Below, piece by piece: positions 1-8,629 of a DNA stretch of 64,000 nt. The DNA is from an uncultured Pirellulaceae bacterium (GTDB lineage Bacteria; Planctomycetota; Planctomycetia; Pirellulales; Pirellulaceae), in assembly GCA_938036435.1 (NCBI GenBank), contig CALHPU010000018.1:62001-126000 (forward strand), read 5' to 3'. The position numbers and the translations under genes are program-made. The stretch's first letter is position 1. The number at the start of each line of letters is the position of its first letter. The notes beneath the pieces are model-generated. The model searched no databases. It was given only the letters and a program-made list of their open reading frames with translations, and was not told the origin of the DNA.

Positions 1-46
1 GGTCTGTTGGGTAGAGAGCATGTCGACCATGTTGTCCGAGTTGGAA

Positions 47-403
47 CTACCAGAAACGCCACCATGGTCTCTGCACTACCGGTCGCTGCAGAGCAACTGG
101 CCTGTCATTCAAAACATCACAAACTGCAGATTCGCCTATAACTGAGATGCGTTTTAGAATTGCGGGGTCATTGCCACGGTAATGGATGCATTGAAGTTCA
201 GCGCATTGGATTACGCGCAGCATGTCGTCAAGCTCATCGGTGTTGGACGGTTGTTTTGAAACGTAGCAATGAGCGTAGCCGTCAGGCTCCTGAGCGTATG
301 TGAACAACTCTGGCGCTTCGGCACGAGGAACGTCGCAGCAAGTGCAGCAGTCCTTCTTGACGTAGAAGTCTCCATCGACGTTTTCAGGATACGCTTCAGG
401 CAT
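47..403 (-). CDS. Ferredoxin-like cysteine-rich protein
   Basis: A 118-residue protein with a Cys-rich N-terminal part (KKDCCTCCDVPRAEAP) and two later Cys in the middle (GYAHCYVSKQP and AELQCIHYRG). The spacing resembles small bacterial ferredoxin-like proteins with one iron-sulphur cluster, in which three closely spaced Cys and one distant Cys bind the cluster. A PEL(F/V)-type stretch follows the first Cys group, as in that family. An AGG lies about nine bases before the ATG on the minus strand. The C-terminus is basic and aromatic (RPWWRFW). The cluster type and redox partner cannot be told from sequence, and no redox gene is adjacent. Confidence 0.6.
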   Translation of the reverse strand: MPEAYPENVDGDFYVKKDCCTCCDVPRAEAPELFTYAQEPDGYAHCYVSKQPSNTDELDDMLRVIQCAELQCIHYRGNDPAILKRISVIGESAVCDVLNDRPVALQRPVVQRPWWRFW

Positions 404-583
404 TTGATAGACCTGCGTTGGTCAAAGGAAGGTTTTTTACGACACCGTCGCATTCGAAACGAAGGAGGATTGAGTTAGATTTGATTGTATTATAGTGGCG
501 ACGCCGGCACCACATCGAAGGGGTGCCCACAGGGCCTCTGCATAAATACCATGTTATGTGCCCCGGCCCACTGGAGTTGATTC

Positions 584-760
584 ATGAATTTGAATTTGCC
601 GAACGATGTCAATGATTTTGTGAAGGGCCTCGTTTCCCAGGGAAGATTCAATTCCGAGGAAGATGCCATCGCTGAAGGTATTAAGTTGCTGATGGGGTGC
701 GAGCAGTTACGCAAACGAAGGTGTCGGTTTGGCTTGTTTGAGGGAACGATGCAATTCTGA
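584..760 (+). CDS. Orphan ParD-like antitoxin, possibly with a damaged C-terminus
   Basis: A 58-codon gene starting MNLNLPNDVNDFVKGLV and continuing SQGRFNSEEDAIAEGIKLL. This is the pattern of ParD/CopG-like ribbon-helix-helix antitoxins: a beta strand, then a helix, then G-R-x-x-S-x-x-x-A. A good ribosome site (TGGAG) lies seven bases before the ATG. The last 13 residues do not look like a ParD tail. The next reading frame there (NEGVGLACL) looks more like the usual GL-x-x-L tail, suggesting compensating indels. No ParE-type toxin follows: the next 200 bases have stops in every frame. It is probably a remnant or a solitary regulator. Confidence 0.5.
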   Translation: MNLNLPNDVNDFVKGLVSQGRFNSEEDAIAEGIKLLMGCEQLRKRRCRFGLFEGTMQF

Positions 761-889
761 GGGCTTTTGAATTTGGCTAGATCCGGCATGAGCTACTTGC
801 CCGCCGATTGAAGGTGGTACATGATCGACTAGCCTAATGTTGTAAACTTGATCGTCGCAACCGCCTGTTCATCGCCGGAAATAGCGCAC

Positions 890-914
890 AAAAAAAGCGT
901 CTCTTGCGAGACGC
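890..914 (-). terminator. Rho-independent terminator of the sigma factor gene
   Basis: Read on the minus strand, a perfect 7-bp stem (GCGTCTC/GAGACGC) with a 4-base loop is followed by a run of seven T. It lies 65 bases after the stop of the sigma factor gene. A second perfect 7-bp hairpin (CTGGCGA/TCGCCAG, 941-958) sits between the stop and the terminator. Confidence 0.8.
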
Positions 915-978
915 TCGTTGCCTGTATCTGAATAGAGGGGCTGGCGAAAACTCGCCAGCGGAAACAGATTGGTTCAGT

Positions 979-2667
979 TTAGTTATCCGAATCCAGCAAA
1001 TCGGCGAAGTCGATCTTCTCTTGCTGAGCTGCTTGGCGAAGCTTGATTAAGGCTCGAGCCTCGATCTGACGAATACGCTCTTTGGTCACTCCCAATTGCT
1101 CGCCAACTTCCTTGAGCGTCTGAGGCTCTTGGTTGTAGTCGAGACCGAAGCGGCTGATGATGATCTTTTGCTCGCGGTCGTCTAAGTTGTCCAAAATCTG
1201 GCTGACCTGACGTTCGCGAAGTTGCTGAGCCGATTCGAGCATACGCTGGTCGGTTCGTTGGTCCTCTTTGGACAAGAACAACTCTTCGGAGGTTGGTCGG
1301 AAGCGATCCTTTTGGCGAAATTCGCCGGGAATGGTCCGGGCAAAGTTCTTCATGATCGCCCAGCTGGCGTAAGTGCTGAATTTGTTGCCACGCGAGTAGT
1401 CGAATTTTTCAACCGCACGAATCAGCGACATGTTTCCGTCGCTGACCAGTTGGAAGAAGTCCTCGCTGGCCATCACGTGGCGTTTGGCGATCGAAACAAC
1501 CAGCCTTAAGTTGGCCTGCACGATTTGGTTTTTGACTTTCACCGCTTGATCGTAAAGCGCTTGGATCTTATCCATGTCGGCCGCACGTGCTCGCGAGGTT
1601 TCCATGTTGTCACGCAGTTTACTTGCCTGATACTTCAAGAAGTTATACTTGCGAAACAGGTATTGTTCTTGTCCGCGATCCAACAAAGCCACTTCGTACA
1701 GAGAAGCCAAATAGCGCGGCAATCCAGCAGGAGCCTTCGTTTTGCGACGCGCTTTCTCTGGTTCGGGCATTGGAGCATGAACGATTTTTTTCTCGGCCGA
1801 CTTTCGGCGAAATTCATCGTTGTCCATGAAATCTAGCGGCAGATCCATGATCAGTTGCGCCCGTACCTCATTGACAATACGGTAGATCGTCGTCTTCGTT
1901 CGGCAGTAGCGAGAAGCGATCGCTTCGGCAGATTTTCCAGCAACGAATTCGGCGTAGATGCGTTCCTTCATCTCTAGGTTCAGCGGACCAGTTTGGTCTG
2001 GGAACACGGCGATCTGAGAATTGTCAGCATCGAATTGCTTGATGGTGTATCGAATCGTTTCTACGCTGCGATTCATACTCTTGGCGATTCGACGGGTCAC
2101 CTCGGCTGGGCAACCACCGGCACGCGAAAGGCGACGAGCGCGATCGATGATCTCGATTCTGTCTTCGTTGGTCAGCTGGCTGAAACGCTCGCCACGTTGA
2201 ACCTTTTCGCGATTGGTTTTGGAAAACTGATCGACGCTTGTATGAAGGAAACCAACACGTTTGCGGCCACCGTCGAAGATAAACTTGCGACTGACCAAGC
2301 CTTGTTGACGCCAACGAGAAATGGTTTTTGTGGACACGTTAAAGCGCCTGCTAAGTTCGTCCACGGTGAAGACCGGTTGTCCAAATTCTTCTGCTTTAAG
2401 GTTTGCTGAATCAGAAAGATCTTCAATGAACGCGTGAAGGTCATTCCGCAAATCTCCACCGTCGATCATCACGATCGGGCCGGGATCCATGCGGAATCCG
2501 GTGATTCGGAAGCAGACAAACTCAAAGTTATACGTCTTGTCGACCTGAATCTCTCGTAGCAACTGCTCTGCATTGTCGATCTGTTGAATCTTCTTCTCGC
2601 GGGGCGCAAACCGAACCTGTTGATCACGCAGTGCGCTAATGGATTCACATTTGTATTGGGTATGCAT
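979..2667 (-). CDS. Sigma-70 family sigma factor with three extra N-terminal HTH segments
   Basis: A 562-residue protein. Its C-terminal half is a sigma factor: region 1.2 near 316-345, region 2 near 380-446 (NLRLVVSIAKRH, DGNMSLIRAVEKFDYSRG, KFSTYASWAI) and region 4 near 488-545 (LKEVGEQLGVTKERIRQIEA). Only about 45 residues separate regions 2 and 4, too few for an ordinary region 3. The N-terminal half holds three helix-turn-helix-like segments: 101-126 (MerR/excisionase style, FTVDELSRRFNVSTKTISRW), 183-212 and 236-268. The start has a purine-rich ribosome site (AGGTAGGA). It probably directs RNA polymerase to a promoter subset, with the extra domains adding DNA contacts; the regulon is unknown. 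It is monocistronic with its own terminator. Confidence 0.85.
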   Translation of the reverse strand: MHTQYKCESISALRDQQVRFAPREKKIQQIDNAEQLLREIQVDKTYNFEFVCFRITGFRMDPGPIVMIDGGDLRNDLHAFIEDLSDSANLKAEEFGQPVFTVDELSRRFNVSTKTISRWRQQGLVSRKFIFDGGRKRVGFLHTSVDQFSKTNREKVQRGERFSQLTNEDRIEIIDRARRLSRAGGCPAEVTRRIAKSMNRSVETIRYTIKQFDADNSQIAVFPDQTGPLNLEMKERIYAEFVAGKSAEAIASRYCRTKTTIYRIVNEVRAQLIMDLPLDFMDNDEFRRKSAEKKIVHAPMPEPEKARRKTKAPAGLPRYLASLYEVALLDRGQEQYLFRKYNFLKYQASKLRDNMETSRARAADMDKIQALYDQAVKVKNQIVQANLRLVVSIAKRHVMASEDFFQLVSDGNMSLIRAVEKFDYSRGNKFSTYASWAIMKNFARTIPGEFRQKDRFRPTSEELFLSKEDQRTDQRMLESAQQLRERQVSQILDNLDDREQKIIISRFGLDYNQEPQTLKEVGEQLGVTKERIRQIEARALIKLRQAAQQEKIDFADLLDSDN

Positions 2668-3415
2668 TGGGTCCTACCTCTCTGTTCATCTGGGCATCGC
2701 GGAACTGCCTGTTCTTTGACGCTTGAGAACGAACATTATTTCGAATCTCCTTGATCCTTCTGATTCAAATCACGGCCCTCTTTAGCTCGCTCTATTGAAT
2801 TAGTACGCTGGCCCCGAACTTAGGTTCGCGGCGGCATGGAATCTGGATTCTGTCCTTATTTAAACCTACCCCTTTAAACTGCATTTAGCTGAACTGAAAT
2901 GCGAATAACCACTGCATTGCACCTCATTGAACAAACGTCAGTTTCGCGGGTAACTATACCAAGTGTCCAGCAATTACCGTTCCAATCGTGCCAAACGTCC
3001 TCCGATTTCTCCATTTACTCGGTTTTTTTCCCATGTTTTCCTTGCGAAGGGCAAATTGTCGGTTTCGCAAAAGTGGGCCTGGGGGATCATCTTTCGGGAC
3101 GTCTGTCTCAAAATGATACAATCTTGATTCCAATTTCGTAGCGGATTAGGTCAGGAGTTGATTGGGCATCGCGGACCAGTTTTCTCGATAGCCGTACTTG
3201 CTTGTTTCAATCCGGCAAGAAATCAGCGCATGGTCATGGGGAAGCCCTGCGCCGCCGAGTGACGATCACTTCTGACTGCTTGCAATGTGCATGCAAGCAC
3301 AAGTCGCTCTGAGGCGCGTTTGGCCCAAGTTTCGTTAGAAGAATGACGAAGCTAACTCTATCTATCTCTCAGGTGCCGAGCTGCGCTGAACCCATCACAA
3401 GATTTTGGATTCAAA
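2668..3415. other. 748-bp intergenic region between divergent genes
   Basis: No convincing gene, RNA or repeat is visible. It must contain the divergent promoters of the sigma factor gene (minus) and the secreted protein gene (plus). Short open frames here have no ribosome site and no recognisable composition. Confidence 0.5.
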
Positions 3416-4861
3416 ATGAAGACCGTTTTTGATCGCGATTACTCGTTCTTTACCATGTTCAAACTGGCCGTCGTGTTGGTGCTGTCTGTGCCCTGTGCCT
3501 CAGGCTATGCTGCTGGGAAGATCGATATCAAGATCGCTGAGAATCGAGGGCTTCAACAGAAAATCGACGCGCGTTACGAGCACGAGGGAATTGTAACTGT
3601 TGACAATGCGGGCCAGTCCGAGGCCGCAGAGAAGCTCAAGATGAAAACGGTGGCTGACCTCGTCTTTCATCAACGATTGACCGGCACCGCCAAGGACCCG
3701 CAAGCAATCCGATATTATGATTCTTCTTACGGCAATTTCAACATTCACAAGGGCAAGAGCAAGGCGTCACTCGAAGACAACAATCGATTGATCGTGGCCC
3801 GGCTGAAGTCTGTGCCCGGTCAACGAATCCAGATGGCTTCGGTGCAAGATCTTCTCAACCAATCAGAACTTAACCTGATCAAGAATCCGTGCGATCCACT
3901 CACGTTCGCGGGGTTGCTCTCAAGGAAGTCAGTCGCTCCCGGAGACAAATGGGAAGCTAATAAAAACGCATTGGCCAATTTTTTGGCTGTCGACAGGATC
4001 CTGTTTACCGACGCCAAAATGATGCTCAAGACGGCTACCCGAGCCACGGCAAGAATCTATTTGCTTGGACAAGTTGATGCAACGGTAGACGATGCTGGAA
4101 CGAGTATGAAAGTCAGCGCTGTTTTTGATATCGATCGTAAGAGCAGCCAAGTTAAACAAGTCCGGTTGAGCATTAGTGAAAATCGTCAGGCCGGTCAGGT
4201 GGCACCGGGCTTTGAGGGGAAATCGCGGGTGAACATTGAGCTTCGCGGGGACGATAGTTGCAAACACTTGGAGACGGCCAATCTAAAAAGGCTCACTCAA
4301 GCACGGCGTATCAAGCAGCGTCTTCAGTGGCAGTCCGATGCCGGAAAGTTCGCGCTTGAGTACGATCCGCGTTGGAAGATGATCGCATCAGAAAACCAAG
4401 CTGCGATACTTCGTTACGTTGATGACGGTGATTTGATGGCTCAGTGTAATGTTGTGCAACTACCGTCTCGGCCGGCAAGCAAGCCGCTAACACTCGAGAG
4501 CTATCGCAAAGAGATCGAGACGATCATTCGTCCCGACAAGTCGGCCAAATTGATCGGGTCAACAAAAATTAAAACGACTCAAGGGCTCGATGCTTTTCGC
4601 GTCTCGGTCAAGGGAGTCGAAAAAGGCGTGCCCGTCAAATGGATTTACTACCATGTTGCTGCAGAAGATGGCCGCCGATTGACGTTTATTTTCACGCTTG
4701 AGCAGGAAATCGCAGACGTGTTCCAACCCTCAGATCAACGCATGGTCAACGGATTGAGCTTCTTCGTGAAGGACGCACAGCCGGCCGCGAAAATCGCGAA
4801 GAAGCCCGGAACCTCGACGAGGCGCCGCGCTAAGGCGAATCCGGCTGCCGCGCTACGCTAG
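3416..4861 (+). CDS. Secreted protein of unknown function
   Basis: A 481-residue protein with an N-terminal signal peptide (hydrophobic MFKLAVVLVLSVPCASG ending in YAA). The true start may be the second Met at 3455, which gives a tighter signal peptide. The middle part (about 60-290) is rich in beta-prone stretches. The last third (about 305-460: FALEYDPRWKMI, LDAFRVSV, WIYYHVA, LTFIFTLE, RMVNGLSFF) resembles the PsbP/DcrB-like fold of bacterial lipoproteins, judged only from its strand pattern. The C-terminal tail is basic and low in complexity (KKPGTSTRRRAK). It is likely periplasmic or membrane-associated. It precedes the nucleoside phosphorylase genes on the same strand with a 140-bp gap. 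No function is recognised. Confidence 0.75.
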   Translation: MKTVFDRDYSFFTMFKLAVVLVLSVPCASGYAAGKIDIKIAENRGLQQKIDARYEHEGIVTVDNAGQSEAAEKLKMKTVADLVFHQRLTGTAKDPQAIRYYDSSYGNFNIHKGKSKASLEDNNRLIVARLKSVPGQRIQMASVQDLLNQSELNLIKNPCDPLTFAGLLSRKSVAPGDKWEANKNALANFLAVDRILFTDAKMMLKTATRATARIYLLGQVDATVDDAGTSMKVSAVFDIDRKSSQVKQVRLSISENRQAGQVAPGFEGKSRVNIELRGDDSCKHLETANLKRLTQARRIKQRLQWQSDAGKFALEYDPRWKMIASENQAAILRYVDDGDLMAQCNVVQLPSRPASKPLTLESYRKEIETIIRPDKSAKLIGSTKIKTTQGLDAFRVSVKGVEKGVPVKWIYYHVAAEDGRRLTFIFTLEQEIADVFQPSDQRMVNGLSFFVKDAQPAAKIAKKPGTSTRRRAKANPAAALR

Positions 4862-5001
4862 ATGTCCTAACCGAGAGATTTCTTGGTGTAAAAGCCAATT
4901 GGGCACTTGAGGGCATGATCGAAGATCGGTTAATCTTTCGAGTTTCACACCACGCACCTGACTTGTTCGAAGTCAGCGTGCCCCCCAAAGCGAAAGACGA
5001 C

Positions 5002-5826
5002 ATGCTCGATCTCTACGACAAAATTCAACAGTCCATCCAGTTCATCCAAAGTAAATGGGATGTCCGTCCCCACGCGGGGATCATTCTGGGAACGGGTTTG
5101 GGGCCACTGGTTGACCAAATCGATGTGGCCGTCGCGATCGATTACGAGGACATTCCCAATTTTCCTGTGTCCACTGCACCCTCTCACAAGGGCCGTTTGG
5201 TCTGCGGAACGTTGGCGGGAAAACCGATTGTTGCAATGCAGGGACGCCTGCACATGTACGAAGGATATCCGCTAAAAGAAATCACGCTGCCGGTCCGGAT
5301 CATGAAAGCGCTGGGAGCGGAGCTGTTGATGGTTTCCAATGCCTGCGGAGGATTGAATCCTAATTTCCAGTGTGGCGACATTATGTTGATCGATGATCAA
5401 ATCAACTTGATGGGAGACAACCCGCTGATCGGGATCAACGACGATCGGCTTGGCGTGCGGTTCCCGGACATGTCTCAACCCTTCTGCGGCAAATTGATTG
5501 ATCGGGCGTTGAGCATCGCGCGCGGCGCTGATATCGTGGCCCACAAAGGTGTCTTTGTTGCTGTTTGCGGTCCTAACCTTGAGACGCGTGCTGAGTATCG
5601 TTTTCTGCGCACGATTGGTGCCGATGTGGTGGGCATGTCAACGGTACCCGAAGTTATCGTGGCCGTCCACGAACAGATGCGCGTGATAGGATTCTCAGTG
5701 ATTACTGATATGTGTCTTCCCGACGCTCTCGAAGAGGCTAACGAGAACGAAATTATCGAGATCGCCAAAACTGCCGAACCGAAGCTGACCAAATTGATTA
5801 CTGGCATCCTTGAACAGGAATCGTAA
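5002..5826 (+). CDS. Purine nucleoside phosphorylase, trimeric type, paralogue 1
   Basis: Phosphorolysis of purine nucleosides to base and (deoxy)ribose-1-phosphate, for purine salvage. It shows the family phosphate loop (IILGTGLG), MQGRLHMYEGY with phosphate-binding Arg and His, NACGGLNP, GPNLETRAEYR with the purine-binding Glu, and GMSTVPEV. The residue that is Asn243 in human PNP is Asp here (FSVITD, residue 236), as in enzymes that accept 6-amino purines, so adenosine or methylthioadenosine-type substrates are possible. The frame stays open up to an ATG at 4915, but the start at 5002 gives the usual length of 274 residues and removes an unrelated leader. It lies directly before a second PNP gene, so the pair is probably one operon. 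Confidence 0.88.
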   Translation: MLDLYDKIQQSIQFIQSKWDVRPHAGIILGTGLGPLVDQIDVAVAIDYEDIPNFPVSTAPSHKGRLVCGTLAGKPIVAMQGRLHMYEGYPLKEITLPVRIMKALGAELLMVSNACGGLNPNFQCGDIMLIDDQINLMGDNPLIGINDDRLGVRFPDMSQPFCGKLIDRALSIARGADIVAHKGVFVAVCGPNLETRAEYRFLRTIGADVVGMSTVPEVIVAVHEQMRVIGFSVITDMCLPDALEEANENEIIEIAKTAEPKLTKLITGILEQES

Positions 5827-5833
5827 TCCGCTG

Positions 5834-6652
5834 ATGGGAAATTTGAAAACGCAGACAGCCGAAGCGCACCGGTTCTTGGGTAGCCAATGGGATTCATCCC
5901 CAACGATTGGCATTATCTTGGGAACCGGCTCTGGCGAAATTGCCGACAGCATCTCTGCCGACGTCAAAATTCCTTACTCTGACGTACCTCATTTTCCGAC
6001 CAGCACTGCCATCGGCCATAAGGGGCAGTTTGTTTGTGGCCAGCTCGCGGGCGCAAAGGTGATTGCGATGCAGGGGCGTTTTCATCTGTATGAGGGATAC
6101 GACGTCGATTCTGCCACCTTGCCAGTACACGTGATGGCGGCCATGGGGGTCCGTCAATTGTTTATCAGCAACGCGGCCGGGGGAGTCAATCCGAATTGGC
6201 AGGTCGGCGATGTGATGATGATCAATAGCCACATCGATTTTATGTATCGATCTACTGTTGCCATGGGCCAGTGCAACACAGCAGGACGTCCACGCCGACG
6301 CAGCGATCAGTACGACACGGAATTAATCCAGCGAGCATTTCGACATGCGCGAGCGGCAAATTTTCCGCTGTACCAAGGCGTCTATGCTTCGATGTTGGGG
6401 CCCAATTATGAAACGCGTGCAGAATATCGCTATCTGAAAAAGATCGGTGCCGACGCAGTGGGCATGTCGACCGTCCCGGAAGTCGCGGTAGCGGCCAGCT
6501 ACGGTTTGAAAGTGATGGCGATGTCGATCATCACCAACGTTGCCAAACCGGACGTACTGGAAGAGACTTCTGGCGAGGAAGTTGTGGATGCTGGGCTGGT
6601 CGCTGCTTCGAAGTTGAAATCGATTGTCGAAGATACGATTAAGCGGTCATAA
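5834..6652 (+). CDS. Purine nucleoside phosphorylase, trimeric type, paralogue 2
   Basis: A 272-residue paralogue of the preceding gene with the same core motifs: IILGTGSG, MQGRFHLYEGY, NAAGGVNP, GPNYETRAEYR and GMSTVPEV. It keeps the Asn (SIITN, residue 235) that selects 6-oxo purines such as inosine and guanosine. The usual DHINLMG segment is changed to SHIDFMYRSTV, so the substrate pocket has drifted. The ATG at 5834 is 8 bases after the upstream stop, with AGGA 14 bases ahead; a TTG at 5810 would overlap the upstream gene. The pair probably splits purine salvage between two substrate classes. Confidence 0.88.
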   Translation: MGNLKTQTAEAHRFLGSQWDSSPTIGIILGTGSGEIADSISADVKIPYSDVPHFPTSTAIGHKGQFVCGQLAGAKVIAMQGRFHLYEGYDVDSATLPVHVMAAMGVRQLFISNAAGGVNPNWQVGDVMMINSHIDFMYRSTVAMGQCNTAGRPRRRSDQYDTELIQRAFRHARAANFPLYQGVYASMLGPNYETRAEYRYLKKIGADAVGMSTVPEVAVAASYGLKVMAMSIITNVAKPDVLEETSGEEVVDAGLVAASKLKSIVEDTIKRS

Positions 6653-6692
6653 ACACCGCAGTGATCACAGTCCGTCGAATAACCTTCAATAT

Positions 6693-7379
6693 CTAGAACG
6701 GGCGCCAATGCTCGATTGCCGGCATGAGTGTTTCGTGACCGCGGCTGTCCTTGAGAGCCAGCACAATGTCGGCCGAAATAGAGATCCGTGGCTGGTCGGT
6801 CATGTTGGGCGCGGTCGAATGCAACGTCTTGGATGGAAAGATCAGGATCTCGTCTTCAACCGTTTCCACGTACTTGCGGTTGATCGTCCGGTCATTTGTG
6901 GCTGTAAGAATCCCCAAGCCTTCTTTGGTAGACGTGAATAGCTCAGGGGCAAGTTCGTTGGGGTGTTCGGCCACGCTAAAGTAAATCCCGCCGCCATCGG
7001 CCGGTTTCTGTAAGTAATAGGCGAAACTTAGATGCGACTGCACGTGTGCGTGTTCGAAGATACGTTGTCCGGCGCGGCTGACGGTGGCCCACGAGCGCTG
7101 AAAGTACAACTGAAGTCGATCGGCATCGAGGCCAAGTTCATTCAGGTAGCGACGCACTGAGACACCGATAACATCGAACAGCGGTTCAAAAGCGTCCTCC
7201 TGAAACAGAAACTCGTGCCCGGCGGTATCACCGAGCCACGCCGATTCTTGGTCGGCAGCTGCGGGCGTACGCGCTTCATTGTCTAGAATGATACTCGAGA
7301 GTGATTTTCGCAGCTCAGGATCGATGCCCAGCGATTCTCGATAGACACTCAAACTAAACAGATCGATGAATTTGCCCAT
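6693..7379 (-). CDS. Putative 2OG-Fe(II) oxygenase
   Basis: A 228-residue protein whose C-terminal half fits the 2OG-Fe(II) oxygenase family that includes Pfam 2OG-FeII_Oxy_5. HAHVQSHLSFAYYL supplies metal-ligand histidines and a beta strand, GGGIYFS forms the turn, and ILIFPSKTLHSTAPN carries the distal His. The Arg-Ile-Ser-Ile-Ser strand after it (PRISISADI) is the usual 2-oxoglutarate contact. The substrate is unknown. The ATG at 7379 lies inside a 17-bp tandem repeat array (7374-7475) that fills the leader; a GTG directly before it is an alternative start. It is the last gene of the minus-strand run after ftsY. Confidence 0.7.
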   Translation of the reverse strand: MGKFIDLFSLSVYRESLGIDPELRKSLSSIILDNEARTPAAADQESAWLGDTAGHEFLFQEDAFEPLFDVIGVSVRRYLNELGLDADRLQLYFQRSWATVSRAGQRIFEHAHVQSHLSFAYYLQKPADGGGIYFSVAEHPNELAPELFTSTKEGLGILTATNDRTINRKYVETVEDEILIFPSKTLHSTAPNMTDQPRISISADIVLALKDSRGHETLMPAIEHWRPF

Positions 7380-7475
7380 CACAGATGTTTACCTATCACG
7401 GATGTTTACCTATCACGGATGATTGCCTATCACGGATGATTGCCTATCACGGATGATTGCCTATCACGGATTGCT
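7374..7475. repeat. 17-bp tandem repeat, six copies
   Basis: Six units of 17 bp start at 7374, 7391, 7408, 7425, 7442 and 7459. The consensus on the plus strand is GCCTATCACGGATGATT. Units 2-5 differ at only a few positions, while unit 1 covers the start codon of the oxygenase gene and unit 6 is degraded. Read on the minus strand, each unit resembles the start region of that gene with its ATG changed to ATA. The array appears to have grown by slippage of the translation start region. Confidence 0.95.
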
Positions 7476-7491
7476 CACCAAAGCTTTTGGA

Positions 7492-8541
7492 TCACTCATC
7501 GTCTGCCACGTCGAATAGTGCATCGACATAGGTTTGCACGTCGAAGGGAGCAAAATCCTCTGGCGTTTCACCCAAGCCAACGAATTTTACCGGCAACCCG
7601 AACTCCTCTCGGATAGGAATCGCGACGCCACCCTTGGCTGAACCATCCAGTTTTGCCAGTACGATTCCAGTACAGCTGGCTGCTTCGGAAAATCCACGCG
7701 CTTGCGAGATAGCATTTTGACCGGCTGTGGAATCCAGTACCAGCAGTACTTCGTGAGGTGCCTCTGGGACGACCTTTTTCATGACACGGCCAATGCGCCC
7801 CAATTCTTCCATCAGGTTGGATTGAGTTTGAAGTCGTCCGGCAGTGTCAACGATACAGATGTCGGCATTCGTTTTGACGGCCGTATCAACCGCTTTGTAG
7901 GCGACGCTGGCCGGATCGCTACCTTGCCTACCGGTAACGATTTCTGCGCCCATGCGTTGGGACCAAACGGTCAATTGTTCCACCGCGGCCGCGCGAAATG
8001 TGTCGCCGGCTCCCAGTACAACCGACTTGCCTTGTTTCTTAAAAAGGTTGACCAGTTTGGCAATTGAGGTGGTTTTGCCGGCTCCGTTGACACCTACGAC
8101 CATGATCACCGTGGGACCCTCGGTTGCCATGATGATGTCGGCCGCTTCCTGTTTCATAATTTCAGTGATTGTTTCCTTGGCCGTTTCAATCACTTCTGCC
8201 ATTTTTACGACACGCGCCCGATACTTTTTGGCAATCGAATCACGGATCTTGCCAGCGGGGCCGTTTCCCATATCGGTTTTGATCAGATGTGCAAACAGTT
8301 CTTCTAAAAACTGGTCATCGACCAGTCGCCCTTCTTCTTTGACCAGATCGCGGATGTCCGTATTAAGGACGCGCACTGTTTTTTTGAGCGCCTGTTTAAT
8401 GCCACCGAAAAAGCCCGTCTTCTTTGGTTTGTCACCTTCGGTTTGGTTGTTGTCAGAACTTACACCGGTTGTCGAGCTTTCTGCTGGGGCGTCTTCGACC
8501 GGTTCTTTTTCAGATTTGCTAAATGGGTTCCAGCGTGCCAT
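7492..8541 (-). CDS. ftsY: Signal recognition particle receptor FtsY
   Basis: The SRP receptor GTPase, which docks ribosome-SRP complexes at the inner membrane for co-translational insertion. The 349 residues carry a short charged N-terminal A region (about 1-45, acidic and Ser-rich), the N domain, and the G domain with G1 GVNGAGKTTSIAKL, the insertion-box motif DTFRAAA, G3 DTAGR, G4-like LAKLDGSAKGG and the closing GLGE. The A domain is much shorter than in E. coli. It follows nusB with an 88-bp gap and precedes the oxygenase gene. Confidence 0.97.
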   Translation of the reverse strand: MARWNPFSKSEKEPVEDAPAESSTTGVSSDNNQTEGDKPKKTGFFGGIKQALKKTVRVLNTDIRDLVKEEGRLVDDQFLEELFAHLIKTDMGNGPAGKIRDSIAKKYRARVVKMAEVIETAKETITEIMKQEAADIIMATEGPTVIMVVGVNGAGKTTSIAKLVNLFKKQGKSVVLGAGDTFRAAAVEQLTVWSQRMGAEIVTGRQGSDPASVAYKAVDTAVKTNADICIVDTAGRLQTQSNLMEELGRIGRVMKKVVPEAPHEVLLVLDSTAGQNAISQARGFSEAASCTGIVLAKLDGSAKGGVAIPIREEFGLPVKFVGLGETPEDFAPFDVQTYVDALFDVADDE

Positions 8542-8629
8542 GGGATCTTGTCGTTAGCGAGGAAAAGGGCAGGGTGATAATGGTTTGTAATTCTGAAAAT
8601 TTAGCACACAACGAGCTGTGCAAATCTAT

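Noticed and set aside
490-789. A minus-strand frame of 99 codons opposite the ParD-like gene
   Set aside because: It has no recognisable family and overlaps the small plus-strand gene, which has a ribosome site and a family match.
7374-7475. A CRISPR array
   Set aside because: The 17-bp units are tandem with no spacers, so they are a simple tandem repeat.
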